Positions 21,344-30,600 of a stretch of DNA of 30,600 nucleotides are shown here, one piece after another. Numbering within the stretch: position 1 is the stretch's first letter; every line of letters begins with the position of its first letter. This stretch comes from Priapulus caudatus (Eukaryota > Priapulida > Priapulimorpha > Priapulimorphida > Priapulidae): positions 644,646 to 675,245 of the forward strand of contig NW_014577103.1 of assembly GCF_000485595.1 (NCBI RefSeq), read 5' to 3'. The position numbers and the translations under genes are program-made. The notes beneath the pieces are model-generated. The model worked only from the letters and a program-made list of their open reading frames with translations. It was not told where the DNA came from and did not search any database.

Positions 21344-22551
21344 TAAAATATGCTCTGTTCAGGGAAGTCATTAACGGCCAAATTCAAATACGGAATGACA
21401 GAAACAATTTAAAAAAGAAGCTAAAAAAAATCCTTAGAAGATGGCAATGTCGAAAACAATAATCACGCTCAGATGATCGAATACATCGGACAGGCTTCAT
21501 TAAGCAAAATGCCAATTTCACCTGACCATGATAAATTTTATGAATTTTATGAATTTATTAAATTTTAAAATTTTATAAATTTTACATCGTAAAATTAGTT
21601 GTTGATATATAATAGTAATACAGGGAGACTTTACGTAGCAATTACGAATTATAGTATTGGTAGAGAAATATATTATAGGGTACTACTACAAGTATGAATA
21701 CTTCTTCGCCTTCGTTTCTGTCAGTGTCATTCCATGTTGGAATTCTCTTCCTCTTTCAGTCTGCCTGTCTGGTTCTTTGGTCAATTGAGCTTGAATTTGA
21801 AGCCTACAGTACTGCTGAACTGCGATTCGCAGTGTTGATCCGTGGTCTGTCTACTCGATCAACTTGAACTTGGTGGTTCTCCGACTTTGATATAGTGCCA
21901 TGGACTTTGAAAACCAATCTTTATACGGTTAAAGTGATGCACTAGATGAGGTTATGGCACTAATGCACTAAACATCAAAACAGCTGACTTTGCGCAAAAC
22001 GCTTTTGCGTCTGACTTTGATGTTTGTTTACCCAGGGGGCAAAACAAGTGAGCATATATACTTGATACGTGGTGATCGAGATTTTGTTGTTGCATAAATA
22101 TTATGTTTATCATCGTGCTTCTTGATTTGTATAATGGCATGTACCATAGATATAGAAGAGAAGTCTTCTCTTCTATATCTATGCATGTACGTGATTCTAG
22201 TGCATACAATGTGATTCTAGCGCATATATACAACGCACCATCAGTTTTGATTATCCGTCTGCTAATACCCCGTTTGTAACATGGCTGGCGGAACAAGTTC
22301 AAATCAACAAGGCTTCCGGGGTGGGAAACGGCGCCACCAGTCACCACTGCCACCGCACCAGCTCAGCTGTGTTAGGTTATTTATAGCAGAGCAGATCTAG
22401 CATGTCGGCTTCTGTGAAGGTTGTAGCGGCGGTCCATGCACGCACGACTGCGTCTCCACGTTAGTACTAGTAGGTCACGTAGAGGTGAGCATGTACCCTG
22501 TGCTGGTGCATAGTCACGCCCATCGGCATCGGACCTAGACCGCCACTAGAC
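21344..22551. promoter_or_regulatory. Divergent intergenic region between the UBE2U-like and dehydrogenase genes
   Basis: About 1.2 kb separating two head-to-head genes, so promoters for both should lie here. The right 300 bp is more GC-rich than the left. A 39-codon plus-strand ORF (22281-22400, MAGGTSSNQQGFRGGKRRHQ...) ends 151 bp before the dehydrogenase ATG and could be an upstream ORF. 21541-21600 is an AT-rich TTTTATGAATT repeat. No TATA box or initiator can be assigned with confidence. Confidence 0.45.
22137..22190. repeat. 39-bp palindrome flanked by 8-bp direct repeats
   Basis: 22145-22183 is a perfect inverted repeat around a single T (arms read CATAGATATAGAAGAGAAG). It is bracketed by GCATGTAC at 22137-22144 and 22183-22190. 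Confidence 0.9.
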
Positions 22552-22888
22552 ATGTTTGCAGCTGTGTGCCGAGTTGTCACTGCCACTGTCAGCGCAGGTG
22601 CTACATATTCGGTAACCCACTCGCACAAAGTCGCACCCGCCTGCAGTACTTTCGCCTGTCTGAGGCTGAAGTCACCAGAGCGACACTACAACAACTACTG
22701 TCATAGTCGCAGGATGTCTAGCGCCGAAGCCCCACAAGGAGTGGTAGTGGAGTTGGATGAGGTTAAGCAGTACATGGTAAGATGCATGACCAAAGTAGGC
22801 ACAAAGCAAGCTCATGCCGAGGCACTAGCTGACGTGCTGCTCGCTGCCGATCACAGGGGACATTACAGCCATGGCTTAAATCGATTGG
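22552..22888 (+). CDS. Dehydrogenase exon 1
   Basis: 112 codons plus 1 nt, ending RGHYSHGLNRL. Reading past the donor (TTGG|GTAAGC) gives the spurious tail GKHVVILLHD. Two candidate starts: 22552 (with presequence) and 22714 (family core only). Confidence 0.9.
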
Positions 22889-25800
22889 GTAAGCATGTCG
22901 TGATACTACTGCATGACAGTACTGTATACACACACACTGATAAGATTATATTGTAAACTGTTCTACTAGGCCTAGCTGGTTTTAGAATGCTACATTATCT
23001 CGGTTAGGCCACGTACGTATAATGTTGCACCACAAATTGTCGTCCCTGCACAAATTGTCAAAACCTCACACCACAATTCGTCTCCTGCACAAATTGTCGC
23101 TGCTTGCACAAATTGTCGTCAGTCGCTGTTTTTAAGCTACAGAATATTACAGAATACACATTATCCTCACAAAAAGGATATAACTACCTATAGCTATAGC
23201 TTTACCCAAGCTAGCTAGGTCACACCTCATGGCTAGCTATAACCCGACCAGGCTGTGTGACTAACGTCAATACGGTATTCTAACCCTAGCAATGCCGTTT
23301 CTTGGAGCTAGGCTATAGCTATATATAGCCCTGGACGTTTATTCCTTACGGAATGTCCCTGCGTTATTATCCACGTAACCGTGGGCTACGCAGTAAACTA
23401 TCCAGATCGAGATCCCGGATCGAGACCCCTGATCCAGATCTTAGAAAAAATCGCAGGTACCATATATACCCTACAAGTACGTACATGCAACACTCATATA
23501 TGGTACATACAACTACAACATGTACGTGTGTTGAACTTGTACTTGTAGGGTATATACGTACGCTACCAAAAATGTAACTACAGCAATATTGTGTGATGAT
23601 TGCATTATGCAATTATCATAAAACGGTTATATATGTACGTACAGTATATGCGACAGATTATAAGAAATAGTACGTAATTGAAACCCTCAATTCCGATATG
23701 TAAGCTGTTTCATGCTGCGTGTTAATTATCATGCACTGGAATCTCAAATAACGTTATAGAACCGAATGTTGTGTGGGGGCCGATAATAAAAATGTGTATT
23801 CATTGTTTTTACATGATACGTACGTTATTTCGCCTGTATATCAAGATGTGTGTTTTGGATGAAATCTACAAACTGAGCACACACTTCTGTATGACCACCT
23901 TCTTCTAACCAATTAAAAACCATGAAGTTTAATACACGTTCTGGTGGAACTGTAAATAACTTTGTATATATATAACACTGCATGCATGTGACCCCTTTTT
24001 GTCTACCTAAAATAGTTGCAAAAAAACAGAGTTCTCCTGAGGAATTTCGGAAAGCATGTTGTTTATGTATGAATGGGTCAGGGCCCATTTGTTCCCCCTC
24101 CCAATACATGAATGTTAATAAAATCAATAACACGTCATTTTAGGCACTTATTTCGCCTAATAAACAGGAGAAGATTGAAGAGAAATGGGAATATATCATG
24201 AAAATATTGTTGTTAAAAAATATGTAAATTATATAAAAAAAAGTTTGACTTATTATGAGCAAGTAGCCTAAGTCAATAAAGCTGAAGGGGTCGTTGTCGT
24301 ATCAGGTTACTGGTACTACGTATATGTACCCGAGGTACATATATATGTATACACAAAGTGTACCAGACTTGTACTACAGAAGTGTACCCTATAAACCTAA
24401 CCCTAACCCTAACCCTAACCCTAACCCTAACCCTAACCCTAACCTTAACCCTAAACATACCTCATATAAAAATATAAACATAATTAATACTAAACAACTT
24501 AAAACTATATACCTCGGGTACATATATACATATGTACAAGAGCTAATAATACCTAGAGTGTACAACGGAAAAACGGGAAAATAGTGCTATTTCACGACAA
24601 CATTATTCTACCTTGCCTGCGAGTCTATAATAATTTCATGGTATTGCATTAAGCAGAATTCTTTGCTCTCTAAAACAAGACCAACCGCTTGTCAATACGA
24701 TACTCCTAGGCGGAGATATCGGCTCCTAAACCTCCCCTCCCACATGCCAAACGCCGCCTCGAATCCACTTCTGTCCCCATCCTTCACGCGGCTAAGCGTT
24801 GCTTCGTGAGAGTTCGGTTTTTCCGCCATAATTTTATGAATGATTTTCGGGTGCAGGTGCAGGGTGGAGGTGACTTTCGGGGGCATCGCCTATGCCCTTA
24901 TCTCCCATTATCTTTCCTAGCACGGCTAATGCCCGTCATGATGGAGCCGGCAATGTTTTTTTAATTAAGTCTCTACAACGCAGCTAGTAAGAGTACCAAA
25001 TTTGGGCATGTGACATCAATTATCAGCGCTCCAAGCGGTGACGGAAACCGATAGCCGAAATGCTTAGACGCGTGAAGGATGGGGACAGAAGTGGATTCGA
25101 GGCGGCGTTTGGCATGTGGGAGGGGAGGTTTAGGAGCCGATATCTCCGCCTAGGAGTATCGTATTGACAAGCGGTTGGTCTTGTTTTAGAGAGCAAAGAA
25201 TTCTGCTTAATGCAATACCATGAAATTATTATAGACTTGCAGGCAAAGTAGAATAATGTTGTCGTGAAGTAGCACTATTTTCCCGTTTTTCCGTTGTACA
25301 CTCTAGGTATTATTAGCTCTTGATATGTAGTACCTGATACGACAACGACCCTTCATGCGTCAATATAATTATAAAGCCTTTATGTTTAGTTTTCCATAAA
25401 ATTACAATGTCCTAACATAACATCAAATAGTACTACTGCATGCAGAATTAAAGTTCTGACATCACCACAATGAAGTTTCTCATGATAATACAATAACGTA
25501 TACATCAAGCTGGGAAAATATAGAATGACTGATGTTGGGATAGTCAAAACATAGCTGACAATTATAAGGCATGTCGATTAAGCAATTAAGGCATGTCCAG
25601 AATTTGTGGGATGTCGCAAATTAGTTTCAGAAACATATTGGACCCAACAGGCATTAGCGCAATTCCACGGTTAGTAACGTTTAGTTACAGTAACTGTTAG
25701 TTACAGTTTGTCTGTCATAGGTATAAATGATAATGTGTAGTATTTTACACATATATATATAATATATACTCTTCAGGGAAATATCAGTATAATTACTGTG

Positions 25801-28800
25801 CTGCATGATATAATCAGGAGTGAATAATAATAGATTAATAATCTATATATATAAATAATCTAATTATCTAAATAATTTAATATAATTTAAATTATTATAA
25901 AATTATTTATAATTATCTAAATAATATAATAATCTATTATTATTCACTCCTGATATAATCATAATAATCCAACTTGTGTTCATTTAGGTAGCAGTACCAT
26001 TTATAGTTTCAGATAATTGTATGAATATCATAACACACCAAACTTAATATGTAATTATGCCTTCAGTTAATAGGTAAACAAAGCGAAAGGTACAAGTTTC
26101 ACTAATTTCTAAAACACTACAAAGATGTAAGAACCTCATTTAACTGGGTATAACACTAATTTAGCAATGCATCTGTCCCATTATGTGTCAAAACTAATAA
26201 AAAAAGAATAACTATCTAGATACAAATACATGACTATGCACATTGAGCTGTATTTTTATATTCTCAGTTTAGATATATATTCTCATTTTAAGTATTTCAT
26301 TTACATGTGTGTGGAAAATTTGAAATGTCCACAATTATTGGCAACTTCTGGAACATCCAACTATGAAATCATCTTCTCCTTCATATAGAAGATAATGTCC
26401 TTTGGAGAAGGCCACTAGCTTCCAATAATTACCTGCACACATTTCATCACACTGCCGACAGACACTTGGAACTCATCTACACCTACAGCTACCACTTCTC
26501 CAGGAAATCTACGTCCTTCCTAGTCCACTATGTACCAGTCTCACACCTCAATAGACTTGTCATTGCCTGGATCACTTGGCGACCCGATGCAATGCACATC
26601 ATCATCAATATTACCATTGATGCTGTCCCTTGTCAGGATGTGTGGCACAACATTGCCATTTACCACGTGCATGAAATGCATTTTTGCAAGGCCCGTGATG
26701 GCTGTAGCCTGGGCAAACACAATATCTAAGTTCAGAGCATTATTTCTCTCTGCTATCTCAATTTAATATCGGTTAGTAACGTTGCAGCTTGGTTAGTAAC
26801 GTTACAGCTTGGTTAGTAACGTTACAGATTTGGCTGCTGTTATTTTCCATGTGCTACAGTTTCATGTTCCCTCAGAAACTCAGGATAGTACAGTACCAGG
26901 GAGTCTATAATAGGCCTATTATAGACTCCCTGACAGTACTTAGAGGAAAATTTAAAATAGGACTGTGTAAGAAAAAACACAACTTCCTTTTCTTCCAACA
27001 AAAAAAAGTTGATGTTTTGGTTAGTAACGTTACACAATTCTGAAGGGCTTAGCATTTTATAAAAATAAAGTTTAGTCCCAATAGAATCATGCAATTTGAT
27101 TTTAAGAGCTGAGAGATATATTCAGTTGAAGAATAAAATTGATTACAATAAATTTATTTTGTGAATTCTTCTTTCTTTTAGCAAAATAATTTTGTATGTT
27201 TTACATGGAAAATTTTGTGTTAAAAAATCAACCAAGCAAATGTGGTGTCCATGTACATTCTTATGGAAGACACAACATAATAAATTTTTTTTCTCTGAAA
27301 CTGGTCTATAGATATACAATCATATGAAAGTATAATTACTGAAAATTCATGATTCTAACATTTAAGGTCATATCCACGTACTTGATCATGGAATTTCCCA
27401 TTAAATGCCTTGGGTAAACCCTGATATATGTTTCTTAATTATAATTAAACTGTGGTACGTGCTACATGTTACTGCAATAATAATGGAAAGTTTGTTACTT
27501 TACAGATATGTACGTACATGATATTCGGTCAAAGATTTGTCGTAGTGACATCGAACCATCTATCATAAAAGAAACGGCAGCAACTGCGTATGTAAATGGC
27601 AATAATGTCCTTGGTCCAGTGGTTGGAAATTTCTGCACTGATCTTGCCATTAAAAAAGCAAAAGAAGCGGGCATCGGATGGGTTGTCGCAAAAGGTAAAC
27701 TGACATTTGAGTATTAAAGTTGCTAGTTCTCACAACAAAATGCATAAATACACCTACTGTGATCATGCTTGTAGTATGAAAACATCACGACATGTTCTCA
27801 TTGAGCCAGAAATGTGCTCCGAGGTACAGTAGTATAAAAACTGACTTCGTGAGACTATTTAGATTTGCTGAAGAAATGTTATGAAAGTAGCAATACAAAT
27901 GAGTTGTAGTGAATTTTTACAACATAGACGAGATCACAGTAGGTATATCTATGCATTTTGCTGCTATAGAACTGGCAACTTAAACCAATCATATTGTAAC
28001 AATTATTGTTTTGTTACATCCCTTTGCTTACTTATTATATCATTGAAACATCAATAATATTTCCAGTTTATAAGGATATTCAGTGTACTTGAATATCTGA
28101 ACAAATGTCATATATATATATATATATATATATTGAATATGATATGTATAACAGCTGTATAAATTGCACACAAATTTGTTCATTTTGAAACACCAAAATT
28201 TTCACTAGCTAAGTAGAATGTGGAGGTCAATTTCCAGGTTGTGTGTAAATCCAACTTGTTACTAGGTTATCAATTGTTAAGTCAATATTTTTAGCTGCTT
28301 ACTCAATGTATATTTTCTGTAGGATCGAATCACTTTGGTATTGCTGGCTGGTATAGCATGCGAGCCTCAGACCAGGGCTTTTTGGTAAGTTTCAAATTTA
28401 AGAAATAAAAATTATACTGGCAAAAGAGTGTTAACCACAATAGTCCGCTAATAAATGTAAATGTAGGCATGAGAGCAGCTTATCCCAAAAATTTGTGGTA
28501 TAAATGTCATTTAAAAAATGATTTATTACATAGAGTCTGTATACTATTTTCAGTAATTTTGAACATGATTTTTGTAGGGTATGGCATTCACAGACACCTC
28601 TCCCCTTGTAGTGCCAACGCGAGCGAGAAAGGTATAATCTTATACAGATACATATCTTCACAGTAGCACATTAAAAGAGAAAATTCTCATACAACTCTAG
28701 TGCTAAGAATTAATATTTTAGGGCAGTAAGCATCTGATGATACGTAAGCATTTGTGAAACAGTTGTGATTGATATTATTCAAGACTGGTGCGATTATAAA

Positions 28801-30379
28801 CATTGGCAACTGTGCATAACACCTTAATTATCATATATTATGCATGAACATTGTGTCGTATGTCATTTAATGTATGGCGCAATTTCATAGTCTATGTACT
28901 TTTATATATTTTATATCAATGCTTTAAAGTTACTCTTGTTTTTGTTTTCTTCCAGCCTGTCCTTGGAACAAACCCAATCACTTTGGCTGCTCCAGCTGCA
29001 GAAGGAGACAGTTTCGTTTTGGACATGGCCACATCAACCTGTGCTGTTGGAAAGGTTTGTGTTTTATAATTTTGAAGGCTGCATGGGCACACTAAGTAGG
29101 TCTTGCTTTACTGCAAATTGCACATGTTGACACATCACAGACATTCTTGGGATTCATATGATTCTATGTTCTATGCACACAAAATTCAAACCTATATTCT
29201 AAATAGGACATTTCTAACTGCAGTTAAAATGCCAGTTGCCTAGGTTATGGAAATAGCAGTTCTCCAACAGACTAGGTGTGGCTCCATTCTACTGTGCTGT
29301 TATTGAATCTGACAGTTTTTCTAATGGACTATTGTGATTCATCCCTATCTGATATCATGTTCTTCATCATTTAAGTGGAAATAGGTCATTGACAAAGAAT
29401 TGAGGTTTTGCTTAAGAAATCTTTGTAGTGTAAAAAAACGCGAGAAACCGGCCTGCAAATCCGTGAGGCGTGCTTCTGTAACTACAGTTAAAAGAACTAT
29501 CCTACAGTACTTACCTACAATACCTACTAACCAAGCATGGCATGCATGCACACACAATGCTCACACGCAAGCTCCACACTCATGTGGCCATATATATTGC
29601 CCAAAGATTTTGAAGTTACACTACAGGTTATAAAGAAAAAGTAAACTCAAGATAAATGATCAAAATGAAGAAGTTCCTGCATGGTTATTAGCTAGCCCTT
29701 ATTAAGCGAGCTTCAGACATTAGTGTGGCTGGCACTACTTGATAAGATTCTATAGAGAAAAATTGAAAAGGGGAATATATATACATGTGTATATCGGAAG
29801 CCTTGTCTCGAAATGCTTTTCAGATTGAGCTTCAGCACCGTAAGGGATTGCCCATTCCGAATGGTTGGGGAGTGGACTCTGAAGGCAAAGTAAGTTGTCA
29901 GGTTCATTGAGATGTTAATCAACTAGATATTCAAACCTTGTCGTACTTACACACTTGTAAATTGTGTTTGTAGTTAGAACGATCATCAATGCACAGATTG
30001 CTGTGACAGGCATTTGGCATGTACTTTATTAATGGTATTCACGTCTTTTCGATTGGTTCGTGCAGTACCAGATTACAACCACTATTGACATACAGATGTG
30101 GATTACAGGTACGGTGCTGCAATCGGTACACTATGCCAAGCTATATAAGATGTGACATGTAAAACACACCACATTGTGTGCTTGCAGGAAGTGAACGACC
30201 CTGAAAAGGTTCTGGGCAGCAAAGGTGGCTTGTTGCCTCTAGGTGGCACTGAGATCAGCAGTGGCTACAAGGGCTATGGCCTAGGTATGATGGTGGAGGT
30301 GTTCTGTGGCATTCTCGCCGGCTCTGCGTACGGGCCGAACATTCGCAAGTGGATGAACACGACTACTGAGGCTGACCTG
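22552..30379 (+). CDS. Ldh2-superfamily malate/L-lactate dehydrogenase-like oxidoreductase (7 exons, 3' end outside window)
   Basis: Exons 22552-22888, 27506-27694, 28323-28384, 28578-28631, 28956-29054, 29824-29889 and 30188-30379 join to 333 codons with consistent phases. The family (type-2 malate/lactate/ureidoglycolate dehydrogenases, Pfam Ldh_2) comprises NAD(P)-dependent 2-hydroxyacid oxidoreductases unrelated to classical LDH/MDH. Signatures: DHRGHYSHGLNR (residues 100-111; His107 probably catalytic), ETAATAYVNGNNVLGPVVG, GSNHFGIAGWYSMRA (nucleotide-binding SNHxG), FTDTSPLVVPTRA, VLGTNPITLAAPA, VLDMATS, and GYKGYGLGMMVEVFCGILAG. The N-terminus before Met55 (22714) is rich in Arg/Ser/Ala with few acids, compatible with a mitochondrial presequence; Met55 is the alternative start. 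Substrate cannot be read from sequence. The C-terminus lies beyond 30600. Confidence 0.93.
23027..23122. repeat. Five degenerate TGCACAAATTGTCG motifs
   Basis: Copies near 23030, 23047, 23070, 23086 and 23105, spaced 16-23 bp, all in the same orientation, in dehydrogenase intron 1. Confidence 0.7.
23456..23567. repeat. Inverted repeat with ~40-bp arms
   Basis: 23456-23493 and 23526-23567 pair with small gaps; the shared core is ATATACCCTACAAGTAC. No target duplication noted. Confidence 0.65.
23825..24158 (-). other. 102-codon ORF bounded by an 11-bp direct repeat
   Basis: The minus-strand frame 24133-23825 has mixed, protein-like composition (for example VPPERVLNFMVFNWLEEGGH) but no family I recognise. 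The segment is bracketed by TTATTTCGCCT at 23825-23835 and 24148-24158. The stop codon lies within the repeat. No poly(A) tail is seen. Could be an inserted retrosequence or an old exon fragment. Confidence 0.4.
24283..25355. mobile_element. Large foldback element with inverted arms
   Basis: 24537-24797 and about 25061-25323 are long, nearly identical reverse complements of about 260 bp. Outer segments 24283-24303 and 25333-25355 (GGGTCGTTGTCGTATCAGGT) also pair. The centre (24798-25060) is unique and has no transposase. The left arm alone carries an insert of about 230 bp at 24304-24536. Located in dehydrogenase intron 1. Confidence 0.85.
24304..24536. repeat. Interstitial telomere-type repeat 2, inside one arm of the foldback element
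   Basis: About ten CCCTAA units (24394-24455) sit between flanks containing inverted copies of GTACCTCGGGTAC-like sequence (around 24327-24340 and 24510-24522). The opposite arm of the foldback element has no such insert. Confidence 0.9.
25814..25953. mobile_element. MITE family copy 3
   Basis: A 140-bp AT-rich element. Both ends read TCAGGAGTGAATAATAATAG inwards (at least 24 matching bases). Exact 5-bp duplication TATAA at 25809-25813 and 25954-25958. Confidence 0.8.
26310..26740 (-). pseudogene. Degraded coding remnant, unassigned
   Basis: Read on minus, the phrases VFAQATAITGLAKMHFMHVV, EGRRFPGEVVAVGVDEFQVS and WPSPKDIIFYMKEKM follow one another in one frame, interrupted by several stops. 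The composition suggests an old protein-coding or transposon-derived segment in dehydrogenase intron 1. Family not identified. Confidence 0.35.
26890..26939. repeat. 36-bp perfect palindrome flanked by 7-bp direct repeats
   Basis: 26897-26932 is a perfect palindrome (half-site CAGGGAGTCTATAATAGG). ACAGTAC flanks it at 26890-26896 and 26933-26939. Confidence 0.92.
27506..27694 (+). CDS. Dehydrogenase exon 2
   Basis: The split Asp codon leads to MYVHDIRSKICRSDIEPSII, then the substrate-domain block NGNNVLGPVVGNFCTDLAIK and AGIGWVVAK. Acceptor ttactttacag, donor GTAAAC. Confidence 0.93.
27695..28322. other. Dehydrogenase intron 2
   Basis: AT-rich, with (TA)n at about 28111-28134. Nothing else recognised. 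Confidence 0.6.
28323..28384 (+). CDS. Dehydrogenase exon 3 (SNHFG nucleotide-binding motif)
   Basis: 62 nt: the split Gly codon then SNHFGIAGWYSMRASDQGFL. Too short for an ORF call but the motif is diagnostic. Acceptor tttctgtag, donor GTAAGT. Confidence 0.95.
28578..28631 (+). CDS. Dehydrogenase exon 4
   Basis: 54 nt: GMAFTDTSPLVVPTRARK. Corresponds to the family block '(L/F)(T/S)NTSP.V.P'. Acceptor tttttgtag, donor GTATAA. Confidence 0.93.
28632..28955. other. Dehydrogenase intron 4
   Basis: 324 bp with no recognisable element. Confidence 0.6.
28956..29054 (+). CDS. Dehydrogenase exon 5
   Basis: 33 codons: PVLGTNPITLAAPAAEGDSF then VLDMATSTCAVGK. The GTNP and LDMATS motifs are family hallmarks. 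Acceptor ttcttccag, donor GTTTGT. Confidence 0.95.
29055..29823. other. Dehydrogenase intron 5
   Basis: 769 bp. The small ORFs on both strands have no recognisable similarity, and no repeat was found. Confidence 0.6.
29824..29889 (+). CDS. Dehydrogenase exon 6
   Basis: 22 codons from IELQHRKGLPIPNGWGVDSE, matching 'G..IP.GWA.D..G'. Acceptor gcttttcag, donor GTAAGT. Confidence 0.92.
30188..30379 (+). CDS. Dehydrogenase exon 7
   Basis: 64 codons with LGSKGGLLPLGGTEISSGYK and GYGLGMMVEVFCGILAGSAY; ends TTEADL at donor GTACGA. At least one more exon must follow outside the window. Confidence 0.93.
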
Positions 30380-30474
30380 GTACGAAACATTGCTGCTCTT
30401 GCTTCATCGCTAAATTTATAACTTTGTGGGGTCAAATAATAAGCATGTCATAAATAAGCACAGTGGATCTATAA

Positions 30475-30568
30475 TGTGAGTGTGTGTGTGCGTGCGTGCG
30501 TGCGTGCGTGCGTGTGTGCGTGCGTGCGTGCATGCGTGCATGCGTGGGTGCGGGCGTGTGTGCGTGAA
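30475..30568. repeat. (GTGC)n microsatellite
   Basis: About 90 bp of GTGC/GTGT repeats in the intron after dehydrogenase exon 7. Confidence 0.92.
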
Positions 30569-30600
30569 TGTAGAATGGGTTTGATAATTTATGGATGTAG

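Larger units (their letters stand above)
25669..27035. repeat. Recurrent GGTTAGTAACGTTACA motif
   Basis: Three tandem 20-bp units at 26771-26830 (GGTTAGTAACGTTACAGCTT), one copy at 27019-27034, and a related stretch at 25669-25706 (GGTTAGTAACG then TTAGTTACAGTAACTGTTAG). All are in dehydrogenase intron 1 and in the same orientation. Confidence 0.8.

Noticed and set aside
21952-22353. 133-codon minus-strand ORF between the UBE2U-like and dehydrogenase genes
   Set aside because: It runs through the 39-bp palindrome, shows no recognisable family or domain, and has no supporting splice or poly(A) signals.
24692-24886. 64-codon ORF in the foldback element
   Set aside because: Part of it is duplicated in the opposite arm as a consequence of the inverted repeat; no protein family recognised.
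26771-27035. A CRISPR-like array from the spaced GGTTAGTAACGTTACA copies
   Set aside because: Three copies are directly adjacent with no spacers, the others are irregularly placed, and the DNA is clearly animal.

Overview
The window is animal genomic DNA: intron-rich protein genes with GT-AG junctions, AT-rich introns, many micro- and minisatellites, small inverted-repeat transposons and interstitial CCCTAA telomere-type tracts. The gene families and the TTAGGG-type repeat suggest an invertebrate metazoan, probably marine and not an insect or nematode. The species cannot be named from the sequence. Nothing bacterial is present: no operons, CRISPR arrays or rRNA.

Three split genes can be rebuilt by joining conserved protein blocks across phase-compatible splice sites. 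(1) 433-11653, minus strand: the 5' part of an EML5/EML6-type microtubule-associated protein. It has 13 coding exons and 690 complete codons, covers one whole HELP + WD40 (EMAP) unit and the acidic linker, and enters the second HELP motif before leaving the window. (2) 15780-21306, minus strand: a complete UBE2U-like ubiquitin-conjugating (E2) gene of 8 coding exons and 229 aa, with the HPN motif, the active-site Cys and a poly(A) signal. None of its exons stands out as a long ORF. (3) 22552-30379, plus strand: the first 7 exons (333 codons) of a malate/L-lactate dehydrogenase of the Ldh2 superfamily, with a possible mitochondrial presequence. It continues past the window end. UBE2U and the dehydrogenase are divergently transcribed from a 1.25 kb intergenic region. 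EML and UBE2U are tandem on the minus strand, about 4 kb apart. No functional link between the three genes is evident.

The rest is repeats. Between EML and UBE2U lie a GA microsatellite, about 0.7 kb of a 22-bp minisatellite and a 33-bp satellite; the 309-codon ORF there is an artefact. Introns hold a LINE reverse-transcriptase remnant, a 950-bp hAT-like element, several hairpin elements, an element built of 15-bp units facing each other, and a large foldback element with a telomere-repeat insert in one arm only.

The observations most worth checking are: a three-copy MITE family (termini TCAGGRGT, 5-bp A/T target duplications); two near-perfect 36-39 bp palindromes flanked by 7-8 bp direct repeats; the one-armed telomeric insertion; an intronic hairpin that buries the 5' splice site of EML exon 10; and a partial duplication of EML exon 12 at the window edge that cannot splice in frame.
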